Positions 18,567-27,046 of a stretch of 64,000 nucleotides of DNA are shown here, piece by piece. Numbering within the stretch: position 1 is the stretch's first letter; each line of letters opens with the position of its first letter. The notes below the pieces were generated by a model. The model did not search any database and had not been told where the DNA came from. It was given only the letters and a program-made list of their open reading frames with translations. Where the stretch lies: NCBI RefSeq assembly GCF_007741535.1, contig NZ_CP036525.1:6262001-6326000 (forward strand). The letters run 5' to 3'. The stretch comes from Rubripirellula lacrimiformis (GTDB taxonomy: Bacteria; Planctomycetota; Planctomycetia; Pirellulales; Pirellulaceae). Position numbers and translations under genes: made by a program.

Positions 18567-19337
18567 ATGTGTTGGTGGCAAATCATTTCAACTGCGTCCG
18601 GTAGACTGGCTGATCAACCTCCTTCCCCAATCCATTTGAAAGTTCGCTTGGCCGTTAACGAGTCGACCGCGTTGCGTTATCAACAATCCGATCCGGATGT
18701 TCGGTTGATGCTGCGCGTCCGCGACGACGACGCCGGCGCCTTTGCTGAACTGGTGCAACGATATGAGGCGAGATTGGTACGCTTGATGCGAACGATCGGT
18801 CCACGAAACGACCTGGCGGAGGATCTGGCTCAAGAGACGTTCATGCGAGTTTTTCGAGCTCGCAAGACTTACCAGCCGGGTGCCAAATTTTCGACTTGGC
18901 TGTTCACCATCGCGGGGAACGTTGCCCGCAATTCGGCACGTTCGTTGGGGCGGCGTCATGAAGTGAACGAGGTCGACGCGCCACGCGGACCGGCGACCGA
19001 AAGCAACGCACAATTATTGGCGTCGACCGCATTGGACGCCAGCGGAATGATGCCCAATCGGATCGCCGAGGGAAGTGAGCGAGCGATGATCGTGCGAGCC
19101 GCCGTCGAGGGGCTTAGCGAGCGACAACGCATGGCGATGATGCTGTCGCGATTCGAAAACATGAGCTACGTCGAAATCGCCGAAACCATGGACTTGACCA
19201 CCAAAGCGGTCAAGTCGCTGCTGAGCCGCGCACGCGTGAACCTAAAAGAGAGCCTGCAGAACTACATCGAAAATGGTGTTCTGGGGACACCGGACGAGGA
19301 TGCTGTTTCCAGCGACTACGACGAGGGCGACGAATGA
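18567..19337 (+). CDS. ECF-type RNA polymerase sigma factor
   Basis: This sigma-70-family factor of about 256 residues has region 2 (AFAELVQRYEARLVRLM, then AEDLAQETFMRVFRARK and FSTWLFTIAGNVARN) and region 4 with its helix-turn-helix (MSYVEIAETMDLTTKAVKSLLSRAR). Its stop overlaps the start of the following anti-sigma-like membrane gene by 4 nt, so the two are coupled. The start is uncertain. The ATG at 18567 adds an atypical Trp-rich N-terminus, and in-frame TTG codons at 18636 or 18648 would start nearer the conserved QQSDPDVRLMLRVRDDD segment. The target promoters are unknown. Confidence 0.92.
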   Translation: MCWWQIISTASGRLADQPPSPIHLKVRLAVNESTALRYQQSDPDVRLMLRVRDDDAGAFAELVQRYEARLVRLMRTIGPRNDLAEDLAQETFMRVFRARKTYQPGAKFSTWLFTIAGNVARNSARSLGRRHEVNEVDAPRGPATESNAQLLASTALDASGMMPNRIAEGSERAMIVRAAVEGLSERQRMAMMLSRFENMSYVEIAETMDLTTKAVKSLLSRARVNLKESLQNYIENGVLGTPDEDAVSSDYDEGDE

Positions 19338-20710
19338 TGACTGCGACGATCGCCGACGACATGCCGTTGGACCCCGACGATGAATTGCTGGTCGCCTATC
19401 TTGACGGCGAACTGGAACGAAGTGACCGAACGGCGCTGGAAAACCGATTGCTGGATGACGAAACGCTTCGTGTCCGATTGCAAGAACTCCAGTCCGGCTG
19501 GGACATGTTGGAAGCGCTTCCCAGCGAAGCCCCCAACACCAAATTGGTCGAAACCACGCTTGAATTGGTGGTCGCTGACCTCGTCAAACATTCGCCGCCC
19601 AAAAGGTCTTGGCTGAATCGATACCGGTTCCCGTTGGGGGTTGCGGCAAGCTGTGTCATCGCGATCGGACTAGCGGTTATCGTGACTCAGTGGGTCAATC
19701 GCGCCCGTTTCAATCATGAACTACGTGGACTTGCGATTGCCGAATCGCTGGACGCCTACAAGTACGACGTCGATCTGGATCTGATGCGACAACTCTCGCG
19801 CGATCAGGAATGGTTGCACATGGTCCATGCGTCACGTTCGCTGGACGGAGTAACCGAAGAACCGGTGTCGATTGCCGACATTCCGCTAGATGAACGCGAA
19901 GCAGCCATCACGGCCTTGCCCGTCGAACAGCGCAGCCCGTTGTTTTCGCGTTGGGAACGCTACAACCAGTTGGACCCGCCGACACGAAAGAAGATCCAAT
20001 CGTTGGCCGATGTGGTTGCCCAGCAAACCGATGCGGAACAACTGCTGGACACCATGCGAGCCTATGCGGTGTGGCGAGAGAGCTTGCCGACCAAGTTGGT
20101 CGACGCGATCGAAGGCAGCCAGGGGCAATCGCAACGTGATGCGATCAACCAGGGAATCAACGAGACGATGATTTCGATCTCGGAACAATCCAGTCGCAAG
20201 CTCAGCGACGAAACCATCGAACGGATCTATTTCGCGCTGCGTAAAATCCTAGATCGACGTTTGCAAAAGCTGACAGCTTCGCAAAAAACGGACTATGCCG
20301 AATACGAGCAACGATTCGGTGGCGGACGCGGTGTTGATTGGTTCCTGCTGTTTGTGCTGTTTGGTCATTCTAGCGAACGGTCGGAAAAGATTCCGGCTCC
20401 GAAATTCTTGCCCGATCGGGAACATCTTCGCAGCGACGAATTGGACTACATACGTCTGATCCTTAGCGACAATGATCTGGAGACCTTGCGAGTTTCGACC
20501 GGCGGCGACGCGTTGCTGAACACCATGATGTTGACCACCTGGGCCGAGGAAGCGATTCGCCGAAAGTCGCCTCGACCGCGTCGCAATCGAGAATCGTCTT
20601 TAGAAAAGTACCTGGAAATGCCGTCCGATCGACGCGACGAATTCGAACTGCTGCCGCCCGATCGAATGCTAGAAGAACTCAGCAAACCGTGGGGCCGGTT
20701 TTCCGGCTAA
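19334..20710 (+). CDS. Membrane-anchored anti-sigma-like protein
   Basis: This 458-residue protein is coupled to the ECF sigma gene by an ATGA overlap. The N-terminal about 60 residues (DELLVAYLDGELERSDRTAL) form an anti-sigma-type helical module. The zinc-binding His-x3-Cys-x2-Cys of classical ZAS domains is absent. One membrane segment lies near residues 102-122 (FPLGVAASCVIAIGLAVIV). The remaining 330 residues should be extracytoplasmic and are helical and charged, with no recognised family. The arrangement predicts that it holds the sigma factor at the membrane until a signal arrives. Position and topology support this; direct homology is not shown. Confidence 0.85.
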   Translation: MMTATIADDMPLDPDDELLVAYLDGELERSDRTALENRLLDDETLRVRLQELQSGWDMLEALPSEAPNTKLVETTLELVVADLVKHSPPKRSWLNRYRFPLGVAASCVIAIGLAVIVTQWVNRARFNHELRGLAIAESLDAYKYDVDLDLMRQLSRDQEWLHMVHASRSLDGVTEEPVSIADIPLDEREAAITALPVEQRSPLFSRWERYNQLDPPTRKKIQSLADVVAQQTDAEQLLDTMRAYAVWRESLPTKLVDAIEGSQGQSQRDAINQGINETMISISEQSSRKLSDETIERIYFALRKILDRRLQKLTASQKTDYAEYEQRFGGGRGVDWFLLFVLFGHSSERSEKIPAPKFLPDREHLRSDELDYIRLILSDNDLETLRVSTGGDALLNTMMLTTWAEEAIRRKSPRPRRNRESSLEKYLEMPSDRRDEFELLPPDRMLEELSKPWGRFSG

Positions 20711-21119
20711 TGCAGATCGCAGGCGATCTTGCCATCCAGCCCGGTCACCTGCGGGTTCCCGCGTTCTGGCGATCGACGCCAGCAAAAAACGGCTGGGCGG
20801 CTAGATTGATCCGCAGCGGGATAGGGGCGTCCGACGAAAACACGTTGCATTTTCAGTGGATGGATTTTGCCAGTTACAGCGGCTTGCACCGGATGCGATC
20901 GCTTCACTGCAAATTATTCATAAAAATCTTCTGGACATGTTCCATTTTCTCAGATCACAACTAGTCTTCGAAGAAGTGACAGGCGGGCAGTCGGTCGATA
21001 GGGGTATCAAGACAGCTGCCCTGCGATGCCTGTCACAAATTTCCTATGCACGGGAAAACTGATGCATTCCAAAGGGCAATTCTATAAGTGAACGATGGGG
21101 CAGATTGAATCACTTCGAT
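20711..21119. other. Convergent intergenic region with a long bulged hairpin
   Basis: This 409-bp gap lies between the convergent anti-sigma and imuB genes. It has no credible gene. Its main feature is a 61-nt hairpin at 20976-21036. An outer perfect 9-bp stem pairs 20976-20984 with 21028-21036. An inner perfect 6-bp stem pairs 20985-20990 with 21016-21021. A 6-nt bulge lies on the right side. It could be a bidirectional terminator (weak T-tract) or a small structured RNA. Confidence 0.5.
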
Positions 21120-23051
21120 CTAGGCAAAGTGTCCATGCAGCATCCACCGATATCTCGGTAGCGATCGCTCGGCGGACACGGGCGAAATCGAATCGCGAAA
21201 GATCCACCACCACTGACCACGATCGGTTTCCACCCGATAATAGTCACGGCGAATGGACGGACCTTTCCACCAACCGGTTTCGATTCTTTCGGGCCCCCAA
21301 GAACGAATGACTTTGTGAGTCACACCTGCGACTCGCAAACCGTTCGGCAACGACGGACGCTGCGTATCAGCAAAGAACCCATCTTTGTCGAAAGCAATCG
21401 TCAGAGGCACAGGACGAGACAACAGGGCCACCGGTCTGCGCATCGCATCGGCTGGTGATGGAGCCCATTTAGGATTTTGAGACAACGAACCCGATGTCGC
21501 AGCAGAAATGGAAGCTCCGCTATCGGGAGGATTCAATCGATTGCGGCGAGCCACACGGCTGCGAAGCTTTTGATCATAGGACCGCTGTGATCGAGACCCT
21601 GGGCGTCCGGAGAACTGTTTTCCGGCCACCTCGTTTCCAGCGATTTGGTTTCCAGCAAGCGGTACAACAAAACAGGAATTTTCAGGCAACGGATCGTTCG
21701 ACAATTTGACTTCGACCACCGCGTTTCGGCCGAGTCGACCACTGAGCGAATCGACCAAGCGACTGATGGAAGAACCACTGAGCGACTGCAACGAGTCATC
21801 GCTCGAAGAATCGAATAATGAAGTTTGAACCGTTCGTAGCGGACCGGTCAGCGGCACCGAAACGGTGATCCGATCGACCGTGCCGCGTAAACGAATTTGT
21901 TCGAGACGATGGATCAGCAAACCACTTAGATGCTTTGCGTCGGCGGACGGCGCAAATAAACCGATATCAATGGTTCGTGGCGGGTGGACCGAAAGGTCCA
22001 GGCGACATGTCATGCGTAGTGCCCCACGTTGGCATGTCGCCAAGCCCGCCCTTACCATTTGAATCAACCGCTCGACCCGATCGACCAAGATGGGCAAGTC
22101 CGTCGTCGGGTATTCCAGCGAAAGCGTTTCGCTATGACAGACCTCGGCGTGGAAGGCTTTGACCGGTTCGGCCACTTCGCCCAATGCGTGTTCGATACGC
22201 CGAACCAAGTGGATGCCCAATCGAGGTGCCAAGCCGCTGCGTGGCAAACGCAACAACTGGCCCACCCTTTCAATCCCCAGCCGGGCCAGCGTGTGGACGG
22301 TTTCCGGTGCAATCCGAAGGGAATCCACGGGCAACGGTTCGATGGCTTGACGATTGGTTCCCGGCGGCACAATGAAACAGCGGTCAGCGGCAGCGTGCGA
22401 TTTCGCGATCCGCGTGTGGGCCACCGCCCAGGCGGCTCCGAACGAATCCGCAATCGCTAACCGGCCAGCCAACCCCAACGATTCCAGCAGGTCCGTCACC
22501 GCGACCAACAAGCCTGATTCGCCACCGAAGAGGTGTGCGGCACCATCGATTTCGCACCACAACGATTCGCATTGATGACGTGGGTGCCCAGCCCAAGGAT
22601 GGATATCAAGCGATTCGATGGCGACCAATGGTGATATTTTCTGCTGCATCCACCAAACCACTTGGTCCAGCGATTGCCGGTCCAACAGGGCGTCGTGTTT
22701 TTCGATCAGCAACCCCGGGATCGATGCCGCCAAGCACATTTCGCGCGCTTGGGCGATCGACATTCCAGGGCGGATTCGTGCCGCCCGAACGCGCGGACAG
22801 CAGGCAGCCACCAACCGGCCCCGACGAGCATCTTGGTTCCACAACAAGAGGGGCGGATTTTCCGAGGTGTCGCCAGCGCCGGAATCAGCATCACTGTCGC
22901 CTGTATCACTGTCGCCTGTATCACTGCCGCCTGCATCACTGTCGCCTGCGCTGCGATCGCTGACCGAATCAGGCCCGTCGGCGATCGGCTGCTGCAGACG
23001 TCTCCTTTGGATGGGCCAATTCGGAAGCCAGACGCACAGCAGCCTTTTCAT
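21120..23051 (-). CDS. imuB: Y-family DNA polymerase-like protein ImuB
   Basis: This protein belongs to the damage-inducible mutasome and acts as a catalytically inactive Y-family polymerase that links the error-prone polymerase to the sliding clamp. It has 643 residues from the ATG at 23051, beginning MKRLLCVWLPNWPIQRRR, a typical ImuB N-terminus. The palm and helix-hairpin-helix parts follow (LARLGIERVGQLLRLPRSGLAPRLG). Two in-frame repeat tracts are present: Gly/Asp/Ser pentapeptides near residue 35-60 and AGNQI/AGNEV units near residue 465-480. Its start lies inside the end of imuA (83-nt overlap, different frame). The usual third partner, dnaE2, is not in the window. Confidence 0.88.
   Translation of the reverse strand: MKRLLCVWLPNWPIQRRRLQQPIADGPDSVSDRSAGDSDAGGSDTGDSDTGDSDADSGAGDTSENPPLLLWNQDARRGRLVAACCPRVRAARIRPGMSIAQAREMCLAASIPGLLIEKHDALLDRQSLDQVVWWMQQKISPLVAIESLDIHPWAGHPRHQCESLWCEIDGAAHLFGGESGLLVAVTDLLESLGLAGRLAIADSFGAAWAVAHTRIAKSHAAADRCFIVPPGTNRQAIEPLPVDSLRIAPETVHTLARLGIERVGQLLRLPRSGLAPRLGIHLVRRIEHALGEVAEPVKAFHAEVCHSETLSLEYPTTDLPILVDRVERLIQMVRAGLATCQRGALRMTCRLDLSVHPPRTIDIGLFAPSADAKHLSGLLIHRLEQIRLRGTVDRITVSVPLTGPLRTVQTSLFDSSSDDSLQSLSGSSISRLVDSLSGRLGRNAVVEVKLSNDPLPENSCFVVPLAGNQIAGNEVAGKQFSGRPGSRSQRSYDQKLRSRVARRNRLNPPDSGASISAATSGSLSQNPKWAPSPADAMRRPVALLSRPVPLTIAFDKDGFFADTQRPSLPNGLRVAGVTHKVIRSWGPERIETGWWKGPSIRRDYYRVETDRGQWWWIFRDSISPVSAERSLPRYRWMLHGHFA
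21612..21656. repeat. 15-bp tandem repeat (three units) in imuB
   Basis: Three diverged 15-nt units at 21612-21626, 21627-21641 and 21642-21656 encode the series AGNQI, AGNEV, AGKQF on the minus strand. The coding-strand pattern GCTGGAAACCAAATC resembles the repeat units upstream of pyrE. Confidence 0.75.
22891..22950. repeat. 15-bp tandem repeat (four units) in imuB N-terminal region
   Basis: Four units of TCACTGTCGCCTGTA-type sequence (plus strand) run from 22891 to 22950. The first two are identical and the others differ by two bases or fewer. They encode Gly/Asp/Ser/Thr-rich pentapeptides between the first strand of ImuB and its conserved polymerase body. Confidence 0.9.
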
Positions 23052-24138
23052 GAGATTCCGTCCTGGTCGAATCAATTCGTGGGGAGGAAGGGTTAGCGGC
23101 CGTGATCAATCGGCCGTGATCATCGATTCGAACCCAGACATTCTTGCCGCCCGTTGCGCCACGGGAACGGTCCAAGGTGACACGGAGCACCGGGTGGGAT
23201 TGGTCCTGAGCGTCGCTGCGGGGCTTCGCCAATGCGACATGGAATCGCGTCTCGGCAAAGCTGGGGCGGCCACGATTCGCGATCGGGCGAACCAATAGCC
23301 CCGGTGTTTTGCCGGTTTCAGAAGCCAGCTGGAATCGCCGGGCATCCCGGTCGTCCAACTGTGCTCCGACGGGTGCCCACACCGCCGACACCGACGAACA
23401 TCGCAGCGATTGGTCGATCGCCCACACCGCATCGGCGTGGCAGCTGGGCCGCACCCAAATGATCCGGTCCGCAGGGATCCCGAGCGATACAGCCGCCGGC
23501 GGAAAAAAATCGGCTTCGCGAGCCACCACGACCAACGGCCCGGGGTGGCGGGCCAGCCGTCCAGCGGCGATCACCAGCGACAGGGTGGCGGCGACACAGC
23601 TGGGGTTCTCCGCGATCCATTCGATGACCGAATCGACCTTCAGCCCCCGGCGTGGCAACATCGCATCAAGATCATCGTTGCCAGAGGAGAAAGTTTGGAC
23701 CGGCGGACCGGCTTGGTCGGCAGTCGTGATGCAACCGGCCCGGATGCGGAGATCACGAAGAACTTGGTCGCGAGTGGGCGAGACGGCGGCCGGGACCGGC
23801 GCCGGCGGCTGGCGAACCGAGATCGACTGGTTATCAAACTTACAACGCTGCGCTTTGGGGTGGCCGGGAAGGAACGCTTGCCCGCCCTCGCCACTCCCCC
23901 TAGTTTGCCGCAATCCGCCCCGCTCATGGGTGGAGAGTGGGTGTTGTTCCTGGAGATCCGAGATCGACTCGCGAACCGAGATCGACTTGTTATCCGAGAT
24001 CGACTTGTTATCGGGCAGCAAACGGTGATCCGCGCCCGGAACCGTGATTTTTGGAGCCTTGGAATGGCTGGCCCGCTTTTTCGACACTACCCGGCTGACC
24101 GGCGGTTCGGCGAAGGCAAAGGTTTGCTGGAATGCCAC
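22969..24138 (-). CDS. imuA: ImuA-like RecA-fold protein
   Basis: This 389-residue protein lies directly upstream of imuB and overlaps it, as expected for the ImuA mutasome partner, a RecA/SulA-like accessory factor. The conserved part begins near residue 125 (LRDLRIRAGCITT) and continues through TFSSGNDDLDAMLPRRGLKVDSVIEW, the LSLVIAAG segment and VVVAREADFFPPAAVSLG. The Walker A lysine motif is degenerate, as in many ImuA proteins. The first ~120 residues are low-complexity and contain repeated DNKSIS/DNQSIS units flanking a foreign-looking segment of about 45 residues. That N-terminus is probably dispensable. No LexA site could be assigned in the upstream region. Confidence 0.82.
   Translation of the reverse strand: MAFQQTFAFAEPPVSRVVSKKRASHSKAPKITVPGADHRLLPDNKSISDNKSISVRESISDLQEQHPLSTHERGGLRQTRGSGEGGQAFLPGHPKAQRCKFDNQSISVRQPPAPVPAAVSPTRDQVLRDLRIRAGCITTADQAGPPVQTFSSGNDDLDAMLPRRGLKVDSVIEWIAENPSCVAATLSLVIAAGRLARHPGPLVVVAREADFFPPAAVSLGIPADRIIWVRPSCHADAVWAIDQSLRCSSVSAVWAPVGAQLDDRDARRFQLASETGKTPGLLVRPIANRGRPSFAETRFHVALAKPRSDAQDQSHPVLRVTLDRSRGATGGKNVWVRIDDHGRLITAANPSSPRIDSTRTESHEKAAVRLASELAHPKETSAAADRRRA
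23812..23994. repeat. In-frame repeat-flanked insertion in imuA
   Basis: Two direct repeats of 24 bp (23812-23835 and 23971-23994, one mismatch) lie exactly 159 bp apart, or 53 codons. Between them is an insert of 135 bp whose reading frame stays open. On the right side, part of the repeat is reiterated again (23991-24012). The insert reads as a Gly/Arg-rich peptide (STHERGGLRQTRGSGEGGQ) unlike ImuA. It looks like an inserted element with a duplicated flank. Confidence 0.75.
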
Positions 24139-24368
24139 AGTTGCGCCTCCCGGAAAGGATGCCGTGGGGTAAAGTCGAAGCGGAGGTTAGATTGATGGAC
24201 GCCCGAAACGGAGCGTTCAACGAGATGCTCTTGGTGTGCCAGTCTTCCCTTGGTGGGAACATTGGCCGCTGGCAGGGCTCCGTACCGGCTGGCCAACGAC
24301 ATCATCAATGCTAGCAAACCAATGCACCTGCGTACAGTAATTTAAAATCGGCTCTTGGGACAATTCGC

Positions 24369-24662
24369 ATGCAGAAAATTCGCTGGTTCTTCCTGATCGT
24401 TGGCATCGTGCTGGCCTTAGCGATGGCTCTCCAGAACAACGAACCCGCCGACATTCGGCTACTTTGGCTCGACGCCCAGTTCCCGCTTTCGGTGCTGTTG
24501 ATCGTGGCGACGGCGGTCGGATTCCTGTTCGGGGCTCTGTTGACCGCGTCGATGCTGCGTAGCCGAAAGGCGGCTGCGAAAGCCAAAGCGGCAGCCAAGC
24601 CAGAATCAAAGCCAAAGCTGGAACCATCGCCTTCGAATCCATCAACCGATTCGCCGCTGTAA
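24369..24662 (+). CDS. LapA-domain small membrane protein (DUF1049-like)
   Basis: The 97-residue protein has two hydrophobic helices (about residues 6-22 and 40-62) separated by the short hydrophilic segment NNEPADIRLLWLDAQFPL. This is the pattern of the LapA/DUF1049 family, where NN is typically followed by a beta strand and the second helix. The C-terminus is an Ala/Lys/Pro-rich cytoplasmic tail. In some bacteria LapA-like proteins help assemble lipopolysaccharide; the function here is not established. The stop codon lies inside a 13-bp tandem repeat. Confidence 0.82.
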   Translation: MQKIRWFFLIVGIVLALAMALQNNEPADIRLLWLDAQFPLSVLLIVATAVGFLFGALLTASMLRSRKAAAKAKAAAKPESKPKLEPSPSNPSTDSPL

Positions 24663-24690
24663 TAAGCCGCTGTAATAAGCCGCTGAAACA
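24653..24690. repeat. 13-bp tandem repeat spanning the lapA-like stop codon
   Basis: Two identical 13-nt units (24653-24665 and 24666-24678) and a third partial one (24679-24690) of GCCGCTGTAATAA type run across the TAA stop. Each of the first two copies contains the stop, so the duplication does not change the protein. Confidence 0.8.
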
Positions 24691-24795
24691 AAGCGGTCCA
24701 CCGACGGGCTCAGGCAGGCGAGTTGGCAACGATCCGGATCAGCCGAGTCCGGTTCAGACACCGGTTTTGCTGGGATTTGGCGTTACCGATCCGGA

Positions 24796-25083
24796 TTAGC
24801 GAGCCTTGCGACGGGCAGCAATTTCCTCGCGCCGCTTGGCAGCCAACTCGTACCGCAGCAGCACCAAACGGGCCAGATCGCCCATGTGCTGGACTCCGCC
24901 TTCGCTGCGAAGTTGGTTCTTCCGATTGGCCGGAATCGATTCAACCGAGGAACTGCTGCGGGCCTGGACCGCGGCAGTCTTGGAAACTCGTTTCGGCGAA
25001 GTGGGTGGCATGGTGGGGACCACGGGCACGATCGCGGGCGAGCCAATTTCGGTGGTCGCATCGAACAACAACATTTGAGTCAT
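24796..25083 (-). CDS. Small hypothetical protein
   Basis: This 95-residue protein is not recognised. The ATG at 25083 is preferred over an upstream start at 25152 because a GGAG ribosome site lies about eight bases before it. It begins MTQMLLFDATTEIGSP, continues through a Pro/Ser-rich linker and ends in a basic helical part (LARLVLLRYELAAKRREE). That pattern suggests a short planctomycete-specific regulator or adaptor, but nothing proves it. It is transcribed convergently to the LapA-like gene and divergently from hflX. Confidence 0.6.
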   Translation of the reverse strand: MTQMLLFDATTEIGSPAIVPVVPTMPPTSPKRVSKTAAVQARSSSSVESIPANRKNQLRSEGGVQHMGDLARLVLLRYELAAKRREEIAARRKAR

Positions 25084-25480
25084 CGGTAAGTCTCCGGCAA
25101 AAATTTCGTGACCGCCAAGCCACCTTTGGCTCGACGGAACCATTTTTCGCACGCCCCCATGACACGTCTGGTCACAGGGTCAGGTGAAAACTTTTCCGGA
25201 TCGACGGGATCCCTGGCACCGTGGGGCTGGCCAGAACACCTTTCCAGCAGGGAATTCTGGCGAATCCCACTACAAAAGGATCTTTCCTGGAATCGAACTT
25301 CCCCCGCACGGCGTGCGATGGAGCGACAAAATGGGGACCGCCGACCGAACCTGATCGCCGGGAAAATGTCCTGTTTTCCAGTCTGGAACTCGAAGCCCAA
25401 CGCAGGTGCGTTTTTCGAACACAGGCTATAATGAAGACCGGCTGGAAACGATTTCAGCCTGACACGTCCCGGGACCCGCG
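25084..25480. other. Divergent intergenic region upstream of hflX
   Basis: About 400 bp separate the small hypothetical gene from hflX. I see the GGAG ribosome site of the minus-strand gene at the left edge and nothing else certain. A tRNA-like TTCGA stretch near 25293 does not fold as a tRNA arm. Confidence 0.4.
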
Positions 25481-26938
25481 TTGGAATTGATCATCGCGGC
25501 CAAAATAGGAGCCCCCCTTATCACTGTGCGTGAACCTCACAAGGTCCAAGACGACTCGCCCGAACGCAGTATCTTGGCGCGGCTGATCATGCTTGACGAA
25601 CCCGTCGAAGCCGATCCGCTGGAAGAACTTCATGGACTGGCAACCACCGCCGGAACCGAGGTTGTTGACGAATTGGTCCAACGCCGACAAACGGCTGACC
25701 ATTCGACTTATCTGGGCAAAGGCAAGGTCGAAGAACTGCGGCTGATGGTCGAACGCCATGAAGCCGACATGATCATCTTTGACAATGACCTGTCGCCTGC
25801 GCAAGTTCGAAATCTAGAGAAGGCCACCGGCGTCAAGGTGCTCGATCGCACCGAGTTGATTCTGGATATTTTTGCGGCCGGTGCTCGCACCCACGAATCC
25901 CGGCTGGCCGTCGAATTGGCTCAGTTGGAATATTCGTTGCCACGGCTGAAACGAATGTGGACTCACCTGTCGCGTCAAGCCATGGGCGTCGGCATGCGTG
26001 GCCCCGGTGAAAAGCAATTGGAAGTGGACCGCCGGATCGCGCAGAAACGCATTCACGATCTGAAGGCCGAATTGGCTCAGGTCGAAAAACGTCGTCAGCG
26101 ACAGGTCGCCGCGCGGAAAGAGGCGCCCACGGTATCGTTGGTCGGGTACACCAACGCGGGCAAGAGCACGTTGATGAACGCGCTGACCGAAGCCGGCGTG
26201 TTGGCACAAGACAAACTGTTCGCGACTTTGGACACTCGCACCCGACGCTGGCAGTTGCCCGGTTGGGGAACGGTGCTGCTAAGTGACACGGTCGGCTTCA
26301 TCCGCGACCTGCCGCACTCGTTGGTCGCCAGCTTCAAGTCGACGTTGGAAGAAACACGTCAAGCGGAACTGCTACTGCACGTGGCCGACGCCAGCAGCCC
26401 GACGGTGTTCGAACAGATCACGGCCGTCTACGAAGTGCTGAAAGAACTCGGCATCGAAGAAAAAGATACGCTGTTGGTGCTGAATAAAATCGACGCGATC
26501 GAAAACCCGGCGGTGCTGAACCGCGTGCTGGACCGCTATCCCAATGCGATCCCGGTCAGTGCACGCAGCGAAAAGGGACTGCAGTGTTTGATCGAATCGG
26601 TGGGCGAAGCGCTCGGCCGCGAATTCTTGGACATCGAAGTCGATGTGGACGTTGCCGATGGCCGACTGCTGTCGTATCTATCGGCCAAGGGCGAAGTGCT
26701 TTCCCGTGACTTTGGCGACCACATCACGACGGTCCACGTCCGTATGCCCGTGGGTGCCATGGGTCCGATCCACAAATCGGCCAAGGCGATCCGCCCGATC
26801 CCACGCGAAGATGGCCAGCCGATCGTCCGGGATCCCAAGGACGTTGACGCGATCGGTCCCGAAGCGACGGATGCGGAATCCAGCGATCAGGATCCCAATA
26901 GCCCGGCATGCAATGATTCGACCAGCGACGTCGCTTAG
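25481..26938 (+). CDS. hflX: GTPase HflX
   Basis: This ribosome-associated GTPase rescues or splits stalled ribosomes under stress in other bacteria. The 485-residue protein has the N-terminal HflX domain (TYLGKGKVEEL, DNDLSPAQVRNLE) and the linker motif RGPGEKQLE-D-R. Its G domain shows G1 GYTNAGKST near residue 222, G3 DTVGFI and G4 NKID. The C-terminal extension after residue 400 is acidic and variable. The start is the TTG at 25481; a GTG at 25526, preceded by AGGAG at 14 nt, is an alternative that removes 15 residues. Confidence 0.95.
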   Translation: MELIIAAKIGAPLITVREPHKVQDDSPERSILARLIMLDEPVEADPLEELHGLATTAGTEVVDELVQRRQTADHSTYLGKGKVEELRLMVERHEADMIIFDNDLSPAQVRNLEKATGVKVLDRTELILDIFAAGARTHESRLAVELAQLEYSLPRLKRMWTHLSRQAMGVGMRGPGEKQLEVDRRIAQKRIHDLKAELAQVEKRRQRQVAARKEAPTVSLVGYTNAGKSTLMNALTEAGVLAQDKLFATLDTRTRRWQLPGWGTVLLSDTVGFIRDLPHSLVASFKSTLEETRQAELLLHVADASSPTVFEQITAVYEVLKELGIEEKDTLLVLNKIDAIENPAVLNRVLDRYPNAIPVSARSEKGLQCLIESVGEALGREFLDIEVDVDVADGRLLSYLSAKGEVLSRDFGDHITTVHVRMPVGAMGPIHKSAKAIRPIPREDGQPIVRDPKDVDAIGPEATDAESSDQDPNSPACNDSTSDVA

Positions 26939-27046
26939 CGCCGCGTCTGGATTGGCCCCGCGAGTTTGCCGTTTCGGCGCTCGCGGTCGGTTGATCGAGT
27001 GAGCCGACGGTGGTGGTATCAGTCAATTTCGATGGAGCGGTCTTGT

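Noticed and set aside
25280-25350. tRNA-like TTCGA segment in the hflX upstream region
   Set aside because: The T-arm stem does not pair, no acceptor or anticodon arm is visible, and no 3' CCA context exists.
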